A stretch of 64,000 nt of DNA from G965233625 sp965233625 (GTDB lineage Bacteria > Planctomycetota > Planctomycetia > Pirellulales > Pirellulaceae). Position numbers and translations under genes: made by a program. Below, piece by piece: positions 1-10,100 of this stretch. Position 1 is the stretch's first letter; each line of letters begins with the position of its first letter. The stretch covers positions 4,650,001 to 4,714,000 of the forward strand of contig OZ247499.1 in NCBI GenBank assembly GCA_965233625.1. Direction: 5' to 3'. A model generated the notes under the pieces. The model ran no database searches. It was not told where the DNA came from and saw nothing but the letters and a program-made list of their open reading frames with translations.

Positions 1-153
1 GGCAATTTGAACGAAATCTATAACTACGCCGACGCGTTAAAAGAAACAGTCGTCAGATACGACAATCCAAATACTTCCGTTGATGAAACAACTGACGAAA
101 GTGTTGTCGATCCAGTTTCAGATTTAAACGACGAAACATCAGGTCAGCAATAG
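1..153 (+). CDS. C-terminal end of a protein cut by the window edge
   Basis: Frame 1 is open from the first base to a TAG at 151-153 and gives a 50-residue tail that is rich in Asp, Glu, Thr and Ser (ending ETSGQQ). The start lies outside the window. The acidic, low-complexity tail shows no domain, so no function can be given. Its codons use more A and T than the next gene. It converges on the ketosynthase gene, which ends 18 bp downstream on the other strand. Confidence 0.6.
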   Translation, partial: GNLNEIYNYADALKETVVRYDNPNTSVDETTDESVVDPVSDLNDETSGQQ

Positions 154-171
154 CCTGAACTGCTGTCAACC

Positions 172-1461
172 CTACGCCACGTGTCTGCCGACGACCAGCG
201 AGATGTTCTGACCGCCGAAGCCGAAGCTGTTGTTGACGGCGATGTTGATGGGTGTTTCGCGGGCTTCGTTGGGAACGTAGTCCAGATCGCAGAGTGGATC
301 GGGGTTCTCGTAGTTGATGGTTGGCGGGGCGACGTTGTCGCGGATGGCCATCATGCAGACGATTAATTCCGTCACACCGGCAGCGGCGATCAGGTGTCCC
401 ATCATGCTCTTGGTGCTAGAGACGGGGATCTTCATGGCGTGTTCGCCGAACACGGTTTTGCAGGCCAGCGATTCAACCTTATCGTTCACCGTGGTGCTGG
501 TGCCGTGCGCGTTGACATAGCCGATCTGTTCCGGCTGCACGTCGGCATCGGCCAGCGCCATTTTGATGCAGGCGATGGCGCCGCGGCCTTCGGGGTGAAT
601 GTCGGTAATGCGGTAGGCGTCTGCCGTGGAGCCAAAGCCCAGCAGTTCCCCGTAAATGTGGGCGCCACGCTTTAAGGCGCGCTCGCGTTCTTCGAGCACG
701 ATCATCGCGGAGCCTTCGCCCAGCACAAAGCCGTCGCGGAGGCGGTCAAACGGACGCGACGCCTTCTCAGGCACTTCGTTGTTTTCTGACAACGCGGTCA
801 GCAGGTTGAAGCCCGTTACGCCAAACGGGTGAATCATGCTGTGGGCGCCGCCTGAGAGCATCACATCGGCTTCGCCGCGGCGGATGATTTCGACGGCTTC
901 GCCCACGGCCTGACTGCTGGCGGCGCAGGCGGTGAGGCAGTTGGCGTTTGGCCCCTGGGCGTTGAACATGCTGGCCAGATGGCCGGACGGCATGCTGGGT
1001 TCCTGCTCCAGCTCGATGACGGGGTTCAGCTTCTCAATGCCGGCACGGGTGAAGGCCGCCATGTCGATGCCGCCGTCTTTCAGTGCGGCCGCCATCATGC
1101 TGGTGAAGGTGTAGAAATCCTGGTTGCCTTCCCCGCTGCCCAGATAGATGCCGAAGCGGACCGGGTCCAGTGACTCGTCCAGAATGCCCGAATCCTCGAC
1201 CGCCTGCTTGGCGGCGCCGGCGGCGAACTGCGTGTGACGGCCACGGTAGAGCCAACGCGACGGGTCTTCGCCAATGGCGGAGATATCCCAGTCTTTGACC
1301 TCCGAGGCAATCTTGGTGGGAAAGCGGCTGGCGTCGAAAATCGTGGTGCGTGTAACGCTGGATTTCCCTTCCTGCAGCGCCTTCCAGACGGTTTCCACGT
1401 CGTGGCCCAGCGGATTCACCGCGCCTATACCGGTGACAACAACGCGTCGACGATTCATCAT
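172..1461 (-). CDS. fabF: beta-ketoacyl-ACP synthase II (FabF family), intact active site
   Basis: This 429-residue thiolase-fold ketosynthase would catalyse decarboxylative Claisen condensation of malonyl-ACP with an acyl chain in the cytoplasm. The expected catalytic set is visible: the nucleophile Cys179 in LTACAASS, His319 in NAHGTSTT, Lys351, and His356 in MMGHLIAAAG. Length fits FabF (about 410-430). The ATG at 1461 (two ATGs in tandem) follows a GAAGG ribosome site. It is the last gene of a minus-strand run of ketosynthase-like, FabZ, ACP, dehydratase-like and this gene. Because the locus carries a second, altered ketosynthase, it may work in a dedicated lipid or polyketide pathway rather than general fatty-acid synthesis; that is inference. 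FabB or a polyketide KS-alpha are alternatives. Confidence 0.93.
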   Translation of the reverse strand: MMNRRRVVVTGIGAVNPLGHDVETVWKALQEGKSSVTRTTIFDASRFPTKIASEVKDWDISAIGEDPSRWLYRGRHTQFAAGAAKQAVEDSGILDESLDPVRFGIYLGSGEGNQDFYTFTSMMAAALKDGGIDMAAFTRAGIEKLNPVIELEQEPSMPSGHLASMFNAQGPNANCLTACAASSQAVGEAVEIIRRGEADVMLSGGAHSMIHPFGVTGFNLLTALSENNEVPEKASRPFDRLRDGFVLGEGSAMIVLEERERALKRGAHIYGELLGFGSTADAYRITDIHPEGRGAIACIKMALADADVQPEQIGYVNAHGTSTTVNDKVESLACKTVFGEHAMKIPVSSTKSMMGHLIAAAGVTELIVCMMAIRDNVAPPTINYENPDPLCDLDYVPNEARETPINIAVNNSFGFGGQNISLVVGRHVA

Positions 1462-1516
1462 CCTGTACCTTCAAATCACATTACGTGTAGTCGTGTGCGG
1501 CGGCTAACTACGAGCC

Positions 1517-1587
1517 GTAGGTCAGGCGCCTGCCTGACATCGTTTGAGGTGGACTGCGTTACATCGTCAGGCAGGCGCCTGACCTAC
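1517..1587. repeat. perfect 22-bp inverted repeat (family D)
   Basis: Arms at 1517-1538 and 1566-1587 are exact reverse complements (core CAGGCGCCTG) separated by 27 bp. The element sits between the fabF start and the stop of the dehydratase-like gene. A related pair lies at 3705-3852. It could form a strong hairpin in mRNA and so separate the two genes, or be a small mobile palindrome. Confidence 0.85.
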
Positions 1588-1592
1588 CACCA

Positions 1593-2138
1593 CTAGGCCA
1601 GATCGGCAGCGTCGGCGGCGTCTTCGGCGTCTTTCATCCACTTGGGGATGTCTAGCGGTGAGCCGTCTTTCTTCTTACCCACATCGTACATGTGCAGCAA
1701 GCGGATCATGGTGAGAAGTTCCAGTGGCGGGAACAGCACCACGTCTGCGAAACGCTCGTCATCCAGATAGGCGAAGATCAGCTCTGTATCGACAACCAGT
1801 TCGTCGCCCACCTTAGCCACCGATTTCACCACGGCGCCGTTCTCCTGCAGATTGTTAATCGTGCAGGTGTAGGTCACCGTATCGCCGGGCAGCACCAGGC
1901 GTTCGAACTTGGCCTTGCCGACTTTGGCCAGCACGACGCGTTGTTCAAATCCGCTGGTTTCGCCGACCAGCAGGCCGCCGGTCTGCGCCATGCCTTCAAT
2001 CATCAACGACTGAGGCATGTACGGGTAGCCGGGGCTGTAGTAGTCAAGCTGTTCTTCGTTCAGCGCAACGCACTTCACCGCCGTGGCGGTGTCGCCCTGT
2101 TCGAACTTCAGGAACCGGTCAATCCAATACCAGCGCAT
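1593..2138 (-). CDS. FabZ/FabA-like hotdog protein lacking the catalytic His
   Basis: The 181-residue protein aligns without gaps over its first 50 residues with the FabZ encoded at 2855-3349. Where that protein has the catalytic HF at residues 34-35, this one has YS (motif DYYSPGYPYMPQSLMIEG). Glu48, the second catalytic residue, is kept, while Gly43 is Gln. Hotdog dehydratases normally need the His/Glu pair, so it is probably not an ordinary dehydratase. It could be a structural partner of the active FabZ, an isomerase or a thioesterase-like binding protein. The tail from about residue 150 is longer than in FabZ. It lies between ACP and fabF on the same strand, and an AGGTGG site precedes the ATG at 2138. 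Confidence 0.85.
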   Translation of the reverse strand: MRWYWIDRFLKFEQGDTATAVKCVALNEEQLDYYSPGYPYMPQSLMIEGMAQTGGLLVGETSGFEQRVVLAKVGKAKFERLVLPGDTVTYTCTINNLQENGAVVKSVAKVGDELVVDTELIFAYLDDERFADVVLFPPLELLTMIRLLHMYDVGKKKDGSPLDIPKWMKDAEDAADAADLA

Positions 2139-2220
2139 GCCACCTACCGTTCTGTAAGGAGCGGCCCTTCAGGCCGGCCGCGTGGCGCATTAAGAAGCAG
2201 CGAGAATGCCTGTCCAGGCT

Positions 2221-2610
2221 TTACTCGGCGCCAACTTTGGTTTCTACGTAGCGGCACAGGTCGCTGACGGTCAGCAGGTTGCCGAAATCCTGCACGTTCG
2301 GGTTTTCCTTGAACTTGGAAAGGTCCGCAAACGGCATGCGTTTTTCCAGCTCGGTCAGACCTTCGGGGCTGACTTTGCCGTTCTGCACGTATTCGCTGCT
2401 GGTCAGGATGTCTTCCGGGAACAGTTCGGCACGGGGAATTTCGATGCCGAAAGCTTTTTCCAGGCGGAAAACGATATCGAGGAAGTCAATCGACTCAGCG
2501 CCAAGATCGCCCACCATGGTGGCTTCCGGCGTTACTTCGTCATCGTCCACACCCAGGGCGTCGACAAGGGCGGTCTGTACTTTTTCAAAGACTTCATCTT
2601 TAGTAGGCAT
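2221..2610 (-). CDS. acyl carrier protein
   Basis: A 129-residue carrier protein that would hold growing acyl chains on a 4'-phosphopantetheine arm. The attachment serine is in LGAESIDFLDIVFRLE, followed by the acidic helix II-III region (FGIEIPRAELFPEDIL). It is longer than classic AcpP (about 78), with a C-terminal extension ending in KVGAE. I chose the ATG at 2610 because GGAG lies 10 bp upstream and the protein then begins at the expected helix I (MPTKDEVFEKV); a longer reading frame starts at 2646. It sits between two hotdog-fold genes, in the usual order of a type II synthase operon. Confidence 0.93.
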   Translation of the reverse strand: MPTKDEVFEKVQTALVDALGVDDDEVTPEATMVGDLGAESIDFLDIVFRLEKAFGIEIPRAELFPEDILTSSEYVQNGKVSPEGLTELEKRMPFADLSKFKENPNVQDFGNLLTVSDLCRYVETKVGAE

Positions 2611-2854
2611 GCTACTCGCACTCCATGATGTGGATACATGAAACACCGGCTACGCCGGGTTATGGAACCTATAAAACAGTCCGCCAGAGAGAACCTTCTA
2701 AGAAGTTCACCTACGGAACGTTGCTGAAACTGCAAAGCAACCGGTCAGGAAATCACCTGGAGCCGGAAGCATGCGTAGATGCATCAAATATGGCCGGTTT
2801 TCCAGGTTGCTGGTTTACCAAGGTTGGCCTGCCAGGAATACAAAACCTGGCGAG

Positions 2855-3349
2855 CTATTCTCCATCTGGTTTATGAATCAGGGCCAGTTGAACCTTTAAT
2901 TCGCGCCTGAGGAACGAGTCCGTGGCGGCTCTTTCGGGTATACGGTCGACCAGGTTGAATCTCTCGAGAATCAGTCGTGCACTCACAGCGGGCACAGGCT
3001 CGGCGCCGGGCTTGGTGACGGTTCCCTGAGTTTTTAAGGTCGTTGTGTTTTCATCCTGTTTCACAATGCTGGCGGTCAGCGTCAGGATATCGCCCGGCGC
3101 TACAAATCCGCTGTATTTGACGCTGCGTGCTTCCTGCAAAACGACCATCGAGTTGGCGAAATCTTCGCTGACGCGGACCAGCCAGGCGCTGGCCTGATAC
3201 ATCGCTTCCAGCATCAGCACGCCCGGCATGACGGGGAACTCCGGGAAGTGATCCTGCAGATACTCCTCCGAGAGCGACAGCATTTTTACAGCCGTGATCG
3301 ATTCTCCGGGGGTAATCGCGGTTATCTTGTCAATCTGCACAAAACGCAT
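2855..3349 (-). CDS. fabZ: 3-hydroxyacyl-ACP dehydratase, FabZ family
   Basis: This hotdog-fold enzyme of 164 residues would dehydrate 3-hydroxyacyl-ACP to trans-2-enoyl-ACP. The catalytic motif is intact: DHFPEFPVMPGVLMLEAM, with His34 and Glu48. The ATG at 3349 has a GGTGAG site 7 bp upstream; a GTG start at 3361 would add four residues (MSVT) and overlap that site, so I prefer 3349. Length is slightly above the usual 140-155. It is second in the minus-strand operon, 208 bp upstream of the ACP, and aligns closely with the altered dehydratase-like protein at 1593-2138. Confidence 0.92.
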   Translation of the reverse strand: MRFVQIDKITAITPGESITAVKMLSLSEEYLQDHFPEFPVMPGVLMLEAMYQASAWLVRVSEDFANSMVVLQEARSVKYSGFVAPGDILTLTASIVKQDENTTTLKTQGTVTKPGAEPVPAVSARLILERFNLVDRIPERAATDSFLRRELKVQLALIHKPDGE

Positions 3350-3704
3350 CGTCACGCTCACCGATAAAACATGGGGTATAGCTGTTATCGGCAGCCTTTA
3401 CCGTTGGGTTAATATAAACGTGGTGCAAATCGCTCACAACCGACATTCGCCGACCCGGAATCCTCCCGGAACCACTACGGTCCACTTAGACTGCTAGATT
3501 TAACAGGCGGTATTGTGGCTAGGAATGGCCGTTATCGCAATCCGTTTATGGGGCGGAAATCAGCAATATCCCCCGGAAAATGCCCACAGTCACAGGGAAA
3601 ACGCCATTACCGGCTGCGAAACATCGCAATCTCTTGCCAGTGCGGCACACCTGAAAAATCACCCTAAACCACAACAAATAAAAGACTTACGTTCAGCTAA
3701 CTCC

Positions 3705-3852
3705 GTAGGGCAGGTGCCCGCCTGCCGTCTCGACGGTAACCACCACCAACCAACGTCCGTTGCCAGTACGCCGGTAAAATCAGCTTGCACAAAGCTTTAG
3801 TAACCCATCCATAAGCCGCGCCGCCAGGAAGGCAGGCGGGCGCCTGCCCTAC
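3705..3852. repeat. inverted repeat pair (family D), in a 530-bp gene-free stretch
   Basis: Arms at 3705-3726 and 3831-3852 match as reverse complements at 21 of 22 positions and share the GCAGGCGGGC / GCCTGCCCTAC core with the pair at 1517-1587. The spacer is 104 bp. The rest of 3350-3879 holds no convincing gene; it separates the altered ketosynthase from fabZ, so those two may not share one transcript. Confidence 0.75.
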
Positions 3853-3879
3853 ATATAACGGGCGTTACGCGGATCAGAA

Positions 3880-5199
3880 TTACGCGGCGGGCAGGGTCAC
3901 AATGACGGCGCTGGCCTGGCCTTGGGGCGTAACATTGATGTTCATCACACTGCTGCCGGGCTTGGCGCCGGGGGTTGCGATGTTCAGCGGGCACGAGGGA
4001 TCGGGCGTTTCGTAGTTGATGGTGGGGAACAGTTCGCCCTGATGCATCGCCATGATGCTGGCTGAAAGCTCCACCATGCCGCTGGCGGCGCCCAGATTGC
4101 CGAAATAGCTCTTGGCGGCCACAACGGGTGGCGACTGTTCTTTGTCGCCGAAGATCTTGATGATCGCGGCGGCTTCTTCCGCGTCGCAACGCTGGGTGGA
4201 AAGACCGTGCGCGTGAATGTGGCCGATGTCTGCCGGCTTCATCCCGGCTTTATCCAGGGCGGCCCGCATCGCATTGACCAGGGCCACATCGTATTTGGCG
4301 ACGAAGTCTTTGTCGGCGACGGTGGAAGACCCATAGCCAGCAACCTCGGCGAAAACCGTGGCGCCACGTTCTTTGGCGGCGTCGGCTTCTTCCAGCACCA
4401 CCGCGGCGGCGCCTTCGCCCAGCACCATGCCCGTACGGCCGGCGTCGAACGGACGGCTGGCCTTGGTAGGTTCGGCGCCGTTGCCAGCGATTTCTTCCTG
4501 CAAGCTCATGTGCACCGTACGCAGCGGATGCACCCGCGTACCGGTCGAGCCAGCCACCATAATGTCGGCGGCGCCGCGTTGCAGAATGGTATAAGCCTCA
4601 GCAATGGCCAGGTTGGCCGAAGCTTCGCGGACGGTGATCGAGTTATTCGGCCCGCGGAAATCGTTGTAGATAGCCACATGGCTCGCGGGCATGTTGGGCA
4701 GATACTTCAGTAGCCACAGCGGCGTTACTTCTGGCAGCCCTTTCTCAGCCCAGTCGGCGAAGTTGAATTCACCGTTCTCATCGGTGCACTCTTTCACACC
4801 GGCCACAAACTCGTCGGGCAGCGTCATAATATAGTCGGCGCCATAGATTACACCGACGCGCTCCGGATCCGGCTGACCATATTCCAGCGAAGCGTCGTTC
4901 AGCGCCAGTTGCGCCGCAGCCACGCCCATCGCAATCTCGCGACACATCAGCTTGGTATTCTTGCGGATCGCGCGTTTGACGTCTTTATGCAGTTCGCCAA
5001 AGTTGTCGATCTTGCCATTGAAGTGCCGGGCTTCACCGCCAAAGGAAGTTGGCAGGTTTTCGGTCGGTAGATTTTCTAATGGGGCGACGCCGCTGGTGCC
5101 GCTGCTGAGAGCTTCCCACAATGCATCGCGAGTGGCGCCAAGCGGGCAGACCAGCCCGATTCCGGTAATTGCTACGCGTCGAGAAGTAGATTCGAGCAT
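3880..5199 (-). CDS. ketosynthase-like protein lacking the nucleophile (chain-length-factor-like)
   Basis: A 439-residue FabF homologue. Aligned with the FabF at 172-1461, the active-site Cys179 falls on Glu192 (GPNNSITVREASANLA) with no gap between the flanking GPN and EA residues. The second histidine is Asn368 (KSYFGNLGAASG), while His331 (HAHGLST) and Lys363 remain. Such loss of the Cys is the hallmark of KS-beta/chain-length factors, which pair with an active ketosynthase and set chain length; a decarboxylase-like role (as with KSQ, where Cys is Gln) is possible. The start at 5199 gives MLESTSRRVAITG, the normal KS N-terminus; a longer frame to 5289 adds a non-homologous leader. It is the promoter-proximal gene of the locus. 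Confidence 0.88.
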   Translation of the reverse strand: MLESTSRRVAITGIGLVCPLGATRDALWEALSSGTSGVAPLENLPTENLPTSFGGEARHFNGKIDNFGELHKDVKRAIRKNTKLMCREIAMGVAAAQLALNDASLEYGQPDPERVGVIYGADYIMTLPDEFVAGVKECTDENGEFNFADWAEKGLPEVTPLWLLKYLPNMPASHVAIYNDFRGPNNSITVREASANLAIAEAYTILQRGAADIMVAGSTGTRVHPLRTVHMSLQEEIAGNGAEPTKASRPFDAGRTGMVLGEGAAAVVLEEADAAKERGATVFAEVAGYGSSTVADKDFVAKYDVALVNAMRAALDKAGMKPADIGHIHAHGLSTQRCDAEEAAAIIKIFGDKEQSPPVVAAKSYFGNLGAASGMVELSASIMAMHQGELFPTINYETPDPSCPLNIATPGAKPGSSVMNINVTPQGQASAVIVTLPAA

Positions 5200-5389
5200 T
5201 GCTGCAAACGTCCTGCTGATTGCAAAGTTCCGTGCAAAGAACGCCCATCCGGCGCCCCTACAAGCTCCGCAAATTAGCAGGATAGCCAATCACGGGCAAT
5301 ATCGCCGGTAGAACGCAAATCAGAGATTAATTACCCGGAGCATGACTCTTTAGCACTGCACTCTAGCGTTTCTGAAAGCACAAAACACC

Positions 5390-5524
5390 AACCCGAAGCG
5401 CGAGCGAGGGACGTTTGACTTAACGCTAAAAACAAGGGGTTTTGGCGTCTTCGTCTGGGATCGAAGGTTGCCCGGACAGGCCATGCGCTTCAAACTCTGG
5501 CGTCCCTCGCTCGCGCTTCGGGTT
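5390..5524. repeat. family A palindromic element, copy 1
   Basis: The 24-bp ends at 5390-5413 and 5501-5524 (AACCCGAAGCGCGAGC...) are exact inverted repeats around about 87 bp. Other copies lie at 8292-8426, 29765-29897, 47709-47846 and 56813-56947. The element fills most of the 356-bp gap between the altered ketosynthase and the next gene. It looks like a short non-autonomous mobile element; short reading frames crossing it are artefacts. Confidence 0.85.
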
Positions 5525-5555
5525 ACTTTGTTACCTTAGAACCAGCGCTTTCCTG

Positions 5556-5801
5556 TTACCCGGCGCCCGCATCGGTTTCCACCACTACCGGCCGCGGTTT
5601 CTGCGGCAGCGCCGGGAAAATACCCTCGGGGTGCATCCATATATATAAGCCGCCCGCCACCAGACCGCCCACCAGCAGAAGGCCGGCTGCAATCACCGCC
5701 AGCAGGACTTTCACGTCCTCCAGGGCGAATGGTTTACGGTAACCCGGTGGAAACAGCTTCGCCGGACGATCCGCAGGTTTAAGTTGAACGGGAGGACGCA
5801 T
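5556..5801 (-). CDS. small single-pass membrane protein of unknown function
   Basis: An 81-residue protein with a basic, proline-rich N-terminus, one hydrophobic segment at about residues 32-55 (VLLAVIAAGLLLVGGLVAGG) and a short Pro/Val C-terminal tail. I do not recognise a family. It lies 13 bp downstream of the LURP-one-related gene on the same strand, so the two are probably co-transcribed. The C-terminus overlaps no repeat. Confidence 0.55.
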   Translation of the reverse strand: MRPPVQLKPADRPAKLFPPGYRKPFALEDVKVLLAVIAAGLLLVGGLVAGGLYIWMHPEGIFPALPQKPRPVVVETDAGAG

Positions 5802-5814
5802 CAGCGTTTGCCTG

Positions 5815-6300
5815 CTAGTTCTTCTTTTCGTGGCACACCAGGTCGATCACCACGGAGCTAGCCAGAATGAGGATATCGTCTTCACCTTCGTTCACGTCCA
5901 CACCGTAGGTATCGGTCCAGGAGAACCATTGCTTCGAGACGCGGGCCACCTGCGTGCCGCCGCGTTTGAAGGTGTATTCGTGTTCAAAGAAAGAGCCTTC
6001 CGCCTCCAGGTCGTCGGGGCCAGGCACATCCACCAGGAACCGGGCGGCGAACAAAGTGAACCACTGTTTCGACACGGTCGCCATCAACTGATCGCCGCGG
6101 AACAGGTCATAGGTGCTGCCGAGTGTGAGTATTCGCTGGCGGATGGAAGCTAGCTCGTTGCCCTGCATGTCCTGGAACGAAAGCGAATCGCCGAAGCTGA
6201 ATGCGGCGCCATCCACGTAGAAGCGATCCGTGCCGCTGGCGTCCTGGATCGCAAAGTCATCGCCAAAGGCGAACAGTTTCTGTTTCATCACGTAACGCAT
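5815..6300 (-). CDS. LURP-one-related (Tubby C-terminal-like fold) protein
   Basis: A 161-residue protein starting MRYVMKQKLFAFGDDFAI and showing the repeating beta pattern of LURP-one-related proteins: short strands with motifs such as F-GD-F-I-D and ITLGSTYDLFRGDQL, plus two copies of V(S)KQWF. The family is a 12-stranded barrel around a central helix, similar to phospholipid scramblase/Tubby C domains, and its bacterial role is unclear. ATG at 6300 has AGGAG 7 bp upstream; a longer frame to 6369 is less likely. It is divergent from the ACP-oxoamine synthase gene, with a family C repeat in the gap. Confidence 0.82.
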   Translation of the reverse strand: MRYVMKQKLFAFGDDFAIQDASGTDRFYVDGAAFSFGDSLSFQDMQGNELASIRQRILTLGSTYDLFRGDQLMATVSKQWFTLFAARFLVDVPGPDDLEAEGSFFEHEYTFKRGGTQVARVSKQWFSWTDTYGVDVNEGEDDILILASSVVIDLVCHEKKN

Positions 6301-6412
6301 AGAAAGCTCCTGGCGACAGCCAAGGGTGAATGCCGATAGCACACAATACATGGTCCTGCGCGAACACACTGGTTATGCGGGCAACCCATCGGCATCGCAA
6401 GGCCCTGCATGT

Positions 6413-6453
6413 CCCCTCGCCCCTCTGGGGAGAGGGCTAGGGTGAGGGGGGTA
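6413..6453. repeat. family C palindrome, copy 1
   Basis: CCCCTCGCCCC...GGGGAGAGGG...GTGAGGGG pattern, about 40 bp. It lies in the 337-bp gap between two divergent genes. Related copies: 45461-45501, 47664-47704 and four copies around the DUF559 gene at 54108-54842. Confidence 0.8.
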
Positions 6454-6583
6454 CATCGCTCCCATCGGCTGCATCCCGCATCGGAATAGCCGTTGAGCTA
6501 AGGGCCGGGGAACCGGCTTGCCAGTTGTGAAATTTGCAGTGAAAGAATAATGTGGAAGATGCACCCGTTAGCGAACCTGCTAA

Positions 6584-8233
<1,650 letters not shown>

Positions 8234-8291
8234 GCCTCTTGTCCCCTCGGGGATAATAGGAATCTAAGCAAGTTTTTCGCTCGCGCACATG

Positions 8292-8426
8292 AACCCGAAG
8301 CGCGAGCGAGGGACGTTTGATTTAGTGCAGAAAACAAAGTGTTTTGGCCGCATAGCATGAAGTCGAAAGCAGCTTAAACGGGCCATTCGCACCAACGCGG
8401 GGCGTCCCTCGCTCGCGCTTCGCGCT
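8292..8426. repeat. family A palindromic element, copy 2
   Basis: Left end 8292-8315 is identical to copy 1, and the right end (8403-8426) reads CGTCCCTCGCTCGCGCTTCG then diverges (CGCTT). The inner part is nearly the reverse complement of the copy at 47709-47846, so the whole element, not just its ends, has been copied. It occupies the 330-bp gap after the oxoamine synthase gene. Confidence 0.85.
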
Positions 8427-8563
8427 TGGTGTGCTGTCCTTAGATAAAGCGTGAATGCCGCTTCATTGATAGTGCCTCCAAAGACCTCAAAGGGGCGAGG
8501 GAGCGATTCACGTCATGCTATGATGGAAGTAGATGACCATATCCTGTCACTCCGGGAAACAGC

Positions 8564-9967
8564 ATGACAACGCGACGCGGTTTTTTATCGCAGGCGGGCA
8601 TGGGCGTGGGCGCGGTTGCCGCGGCGTTGCTGTTGCAGCGTGAAGCCGGCGCCGCATCTGGTTCGTTGCTGCCGCGGCCGCACTTCGCCCCGACGGCCAA
8701 GCGGGTGATCTTTCTCACGCAGTCCGGCGCCCCTTCGCAGGTGGACCTGTTTGAACATAAGCCGGAACTGACCCGCCGTAGCGGTGAAGAATTTCCCGCC
8801 AGCGTCCGCGGCGATCAGCGGCTGACGACCATGACCAGCGACCAGAAGCAGTTGCTGGTGGCGCCGCCCGTGTTCCGTTTCAAACAATACGGCCAGGCGG
8901 GCATGTGGCTCAGCGAACTGCTGCCGCATACGGCCAAAGTGGTGGACGATCTGTGCTTCATCCGCTCGATGCATACCTCGGCCATCAACCACGACCCCGG
9001 CATCACCTTCCTACAAACCGGCAGCGAACAGGCAGGGCGGCCCAGCGCCGGCGCCTGGATTGATTACGGTCTAGGCTGCGAATCCGAAAACCTGCCCGCG
9101 TATGTGGTCTTTGTCTCAGGCGGCGCCCCGGGCGATCAACCGCTGTTTAACCGGCTGTGGGGCAATGGCTTCCTACCGGCGCGGCATCAGGGCGTGAAGA
9201 TGCGCGGCAAAGGGCTGCTGTTCTTAGAAAACCCGGCAGGTATCAGCCGCAGCGTCCGGCAGCAGATGCTGGCAGGCATCGAGCAATTGAACCAGCTGCA
9301 ACACGACGCCGTGGGCGACCCGTCCATTCTGGCCCGCACCCGTTCCTACAACGCCACCGCGCGGTTGCAGACCGCGGCGCCGGAGCTGTTTGATTTCTCC
9401 AAGGAGACCGCCGGCACGCTGGCCATGTACGGCGACCAGGTGAACACGCCCGGCAGCTTTGCGGCTAACTGCCTGCTGGCGCGAAGAATGGCCGAACGCG
9501 GTGTGCGGTTCATCCAGTTGTTTCATCGCGGTTGGGACCATCATCTGAATCTGCCCCGCCTGATCCGTCAGAAGTGCGCGCAGGTGGATCAGCCCTCGGC
9601 CGCACTGGTCGCCGACCTGAAACAGCGTGGACTGCTGGAAGATACGCTGGTGATCTGGGCGGGCGAATTCGGCCGCACGTCCTTCTGCCAGGGTGACTTC
9701 ACCGGCGCCAACTACGGCCGCGATCATCATCCGCGATGCTTCACCATCTGGTTGGCGGGCGGCGGTGTGAAGCCGGGCGCGGTGATCGGCTCTACGGATG
9801 CGTTTGGGTACAACACAGTCGAATCGCCTGTGGATGTGCACGATCTGCAAGCCACCATGCTGCACTGCCTGGGCCTGAATCACGAGCGGCTGACCTTTCG
9901 CTTCCGTGGCCGCGACTACCGGCTGACGGACATTGCGGGAAAAGTCGTGCGACAGGCGCTTGCGTAA
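8564..9967 (+). CDS. DUF1501 domain protein with Tat signal
   Basis: A 467-residue protein beginning MTTRRGFLSQAGMGVGAVAA, a twin-arginine signal, so it is probably exported folded. The body is a DUF1501 domain, an alkaline-phosphatase/sulfatase-like fold common in planctomycetes. Visible landmarks are SMHTSAINHDPGITFLQTG, WAGEFGRTSF and GRDHHPRCFT, which supply candidate metal ligands. DUF1501 genes usually follow a DUF1549/DUF1553 cytochrome-like gene in the same operon. That partner is absent here: the gene stands alone between a family A repeat and threonine synthase. Its substrate is unknown. Confidence 0.93.
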   Translation: MTTRRGFLSQAGMGVGAVAAALLLQREAGAASGSLLPRPHFAPTAKRVIFLTQSGAPSQVDLFEHKPELTRRSGEEFPASVRGDQRLTTMTSDQKQLLVAPPVFRFKQYGQAGMWLSELLPHTAKVVDDLCFIRSMHTSAINHDPGITFLQTGSEQAGRPSAGAWIDYGLGCESENLPAYVVFVSGGAPGDQPLFNRLWGNGFLPARHQGVKMRGKGLLFLENPAGISRSVRQQMLAGIEQLNQLQHDAVGDPSILARTRSYNATARLQTAAPELFDFSKETAGTLAMYGDQVNTPGSFAANCLLARRMAERGVRFIQLFHRGWDHHLNLPRLIRQKCAQVDQPSAALVADLKQRGLLEDTLVIWAGEFGRTSFCQGDFTGANYGRDHHPRCFTIWLAGGGVKPGAVIGSTDAFGYNTVESPVDVHDLQATMLHCLGLNHERLTFRFRGRDYRLTDIAGKVVRQALA

Positions 9968-10100
9968 CCGCCGCTGGCGATCTTCAACAGGCTGAAGGCG
10001 CCGCCGGAACCGGGTTGCTGGTTTTCGCCCTTCGCGCTACACTGGCGATGCACTTAAATTGTGTGCTGCTAACAACTTCCTCCTATCTTGCGTTGCCACC

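Noticed and set aside
5442..5648. Short frame with the RSRFGLL string
   Set aside because: It runs through the family A repeat; similar strings occur at other A copies and have no ribosome site.
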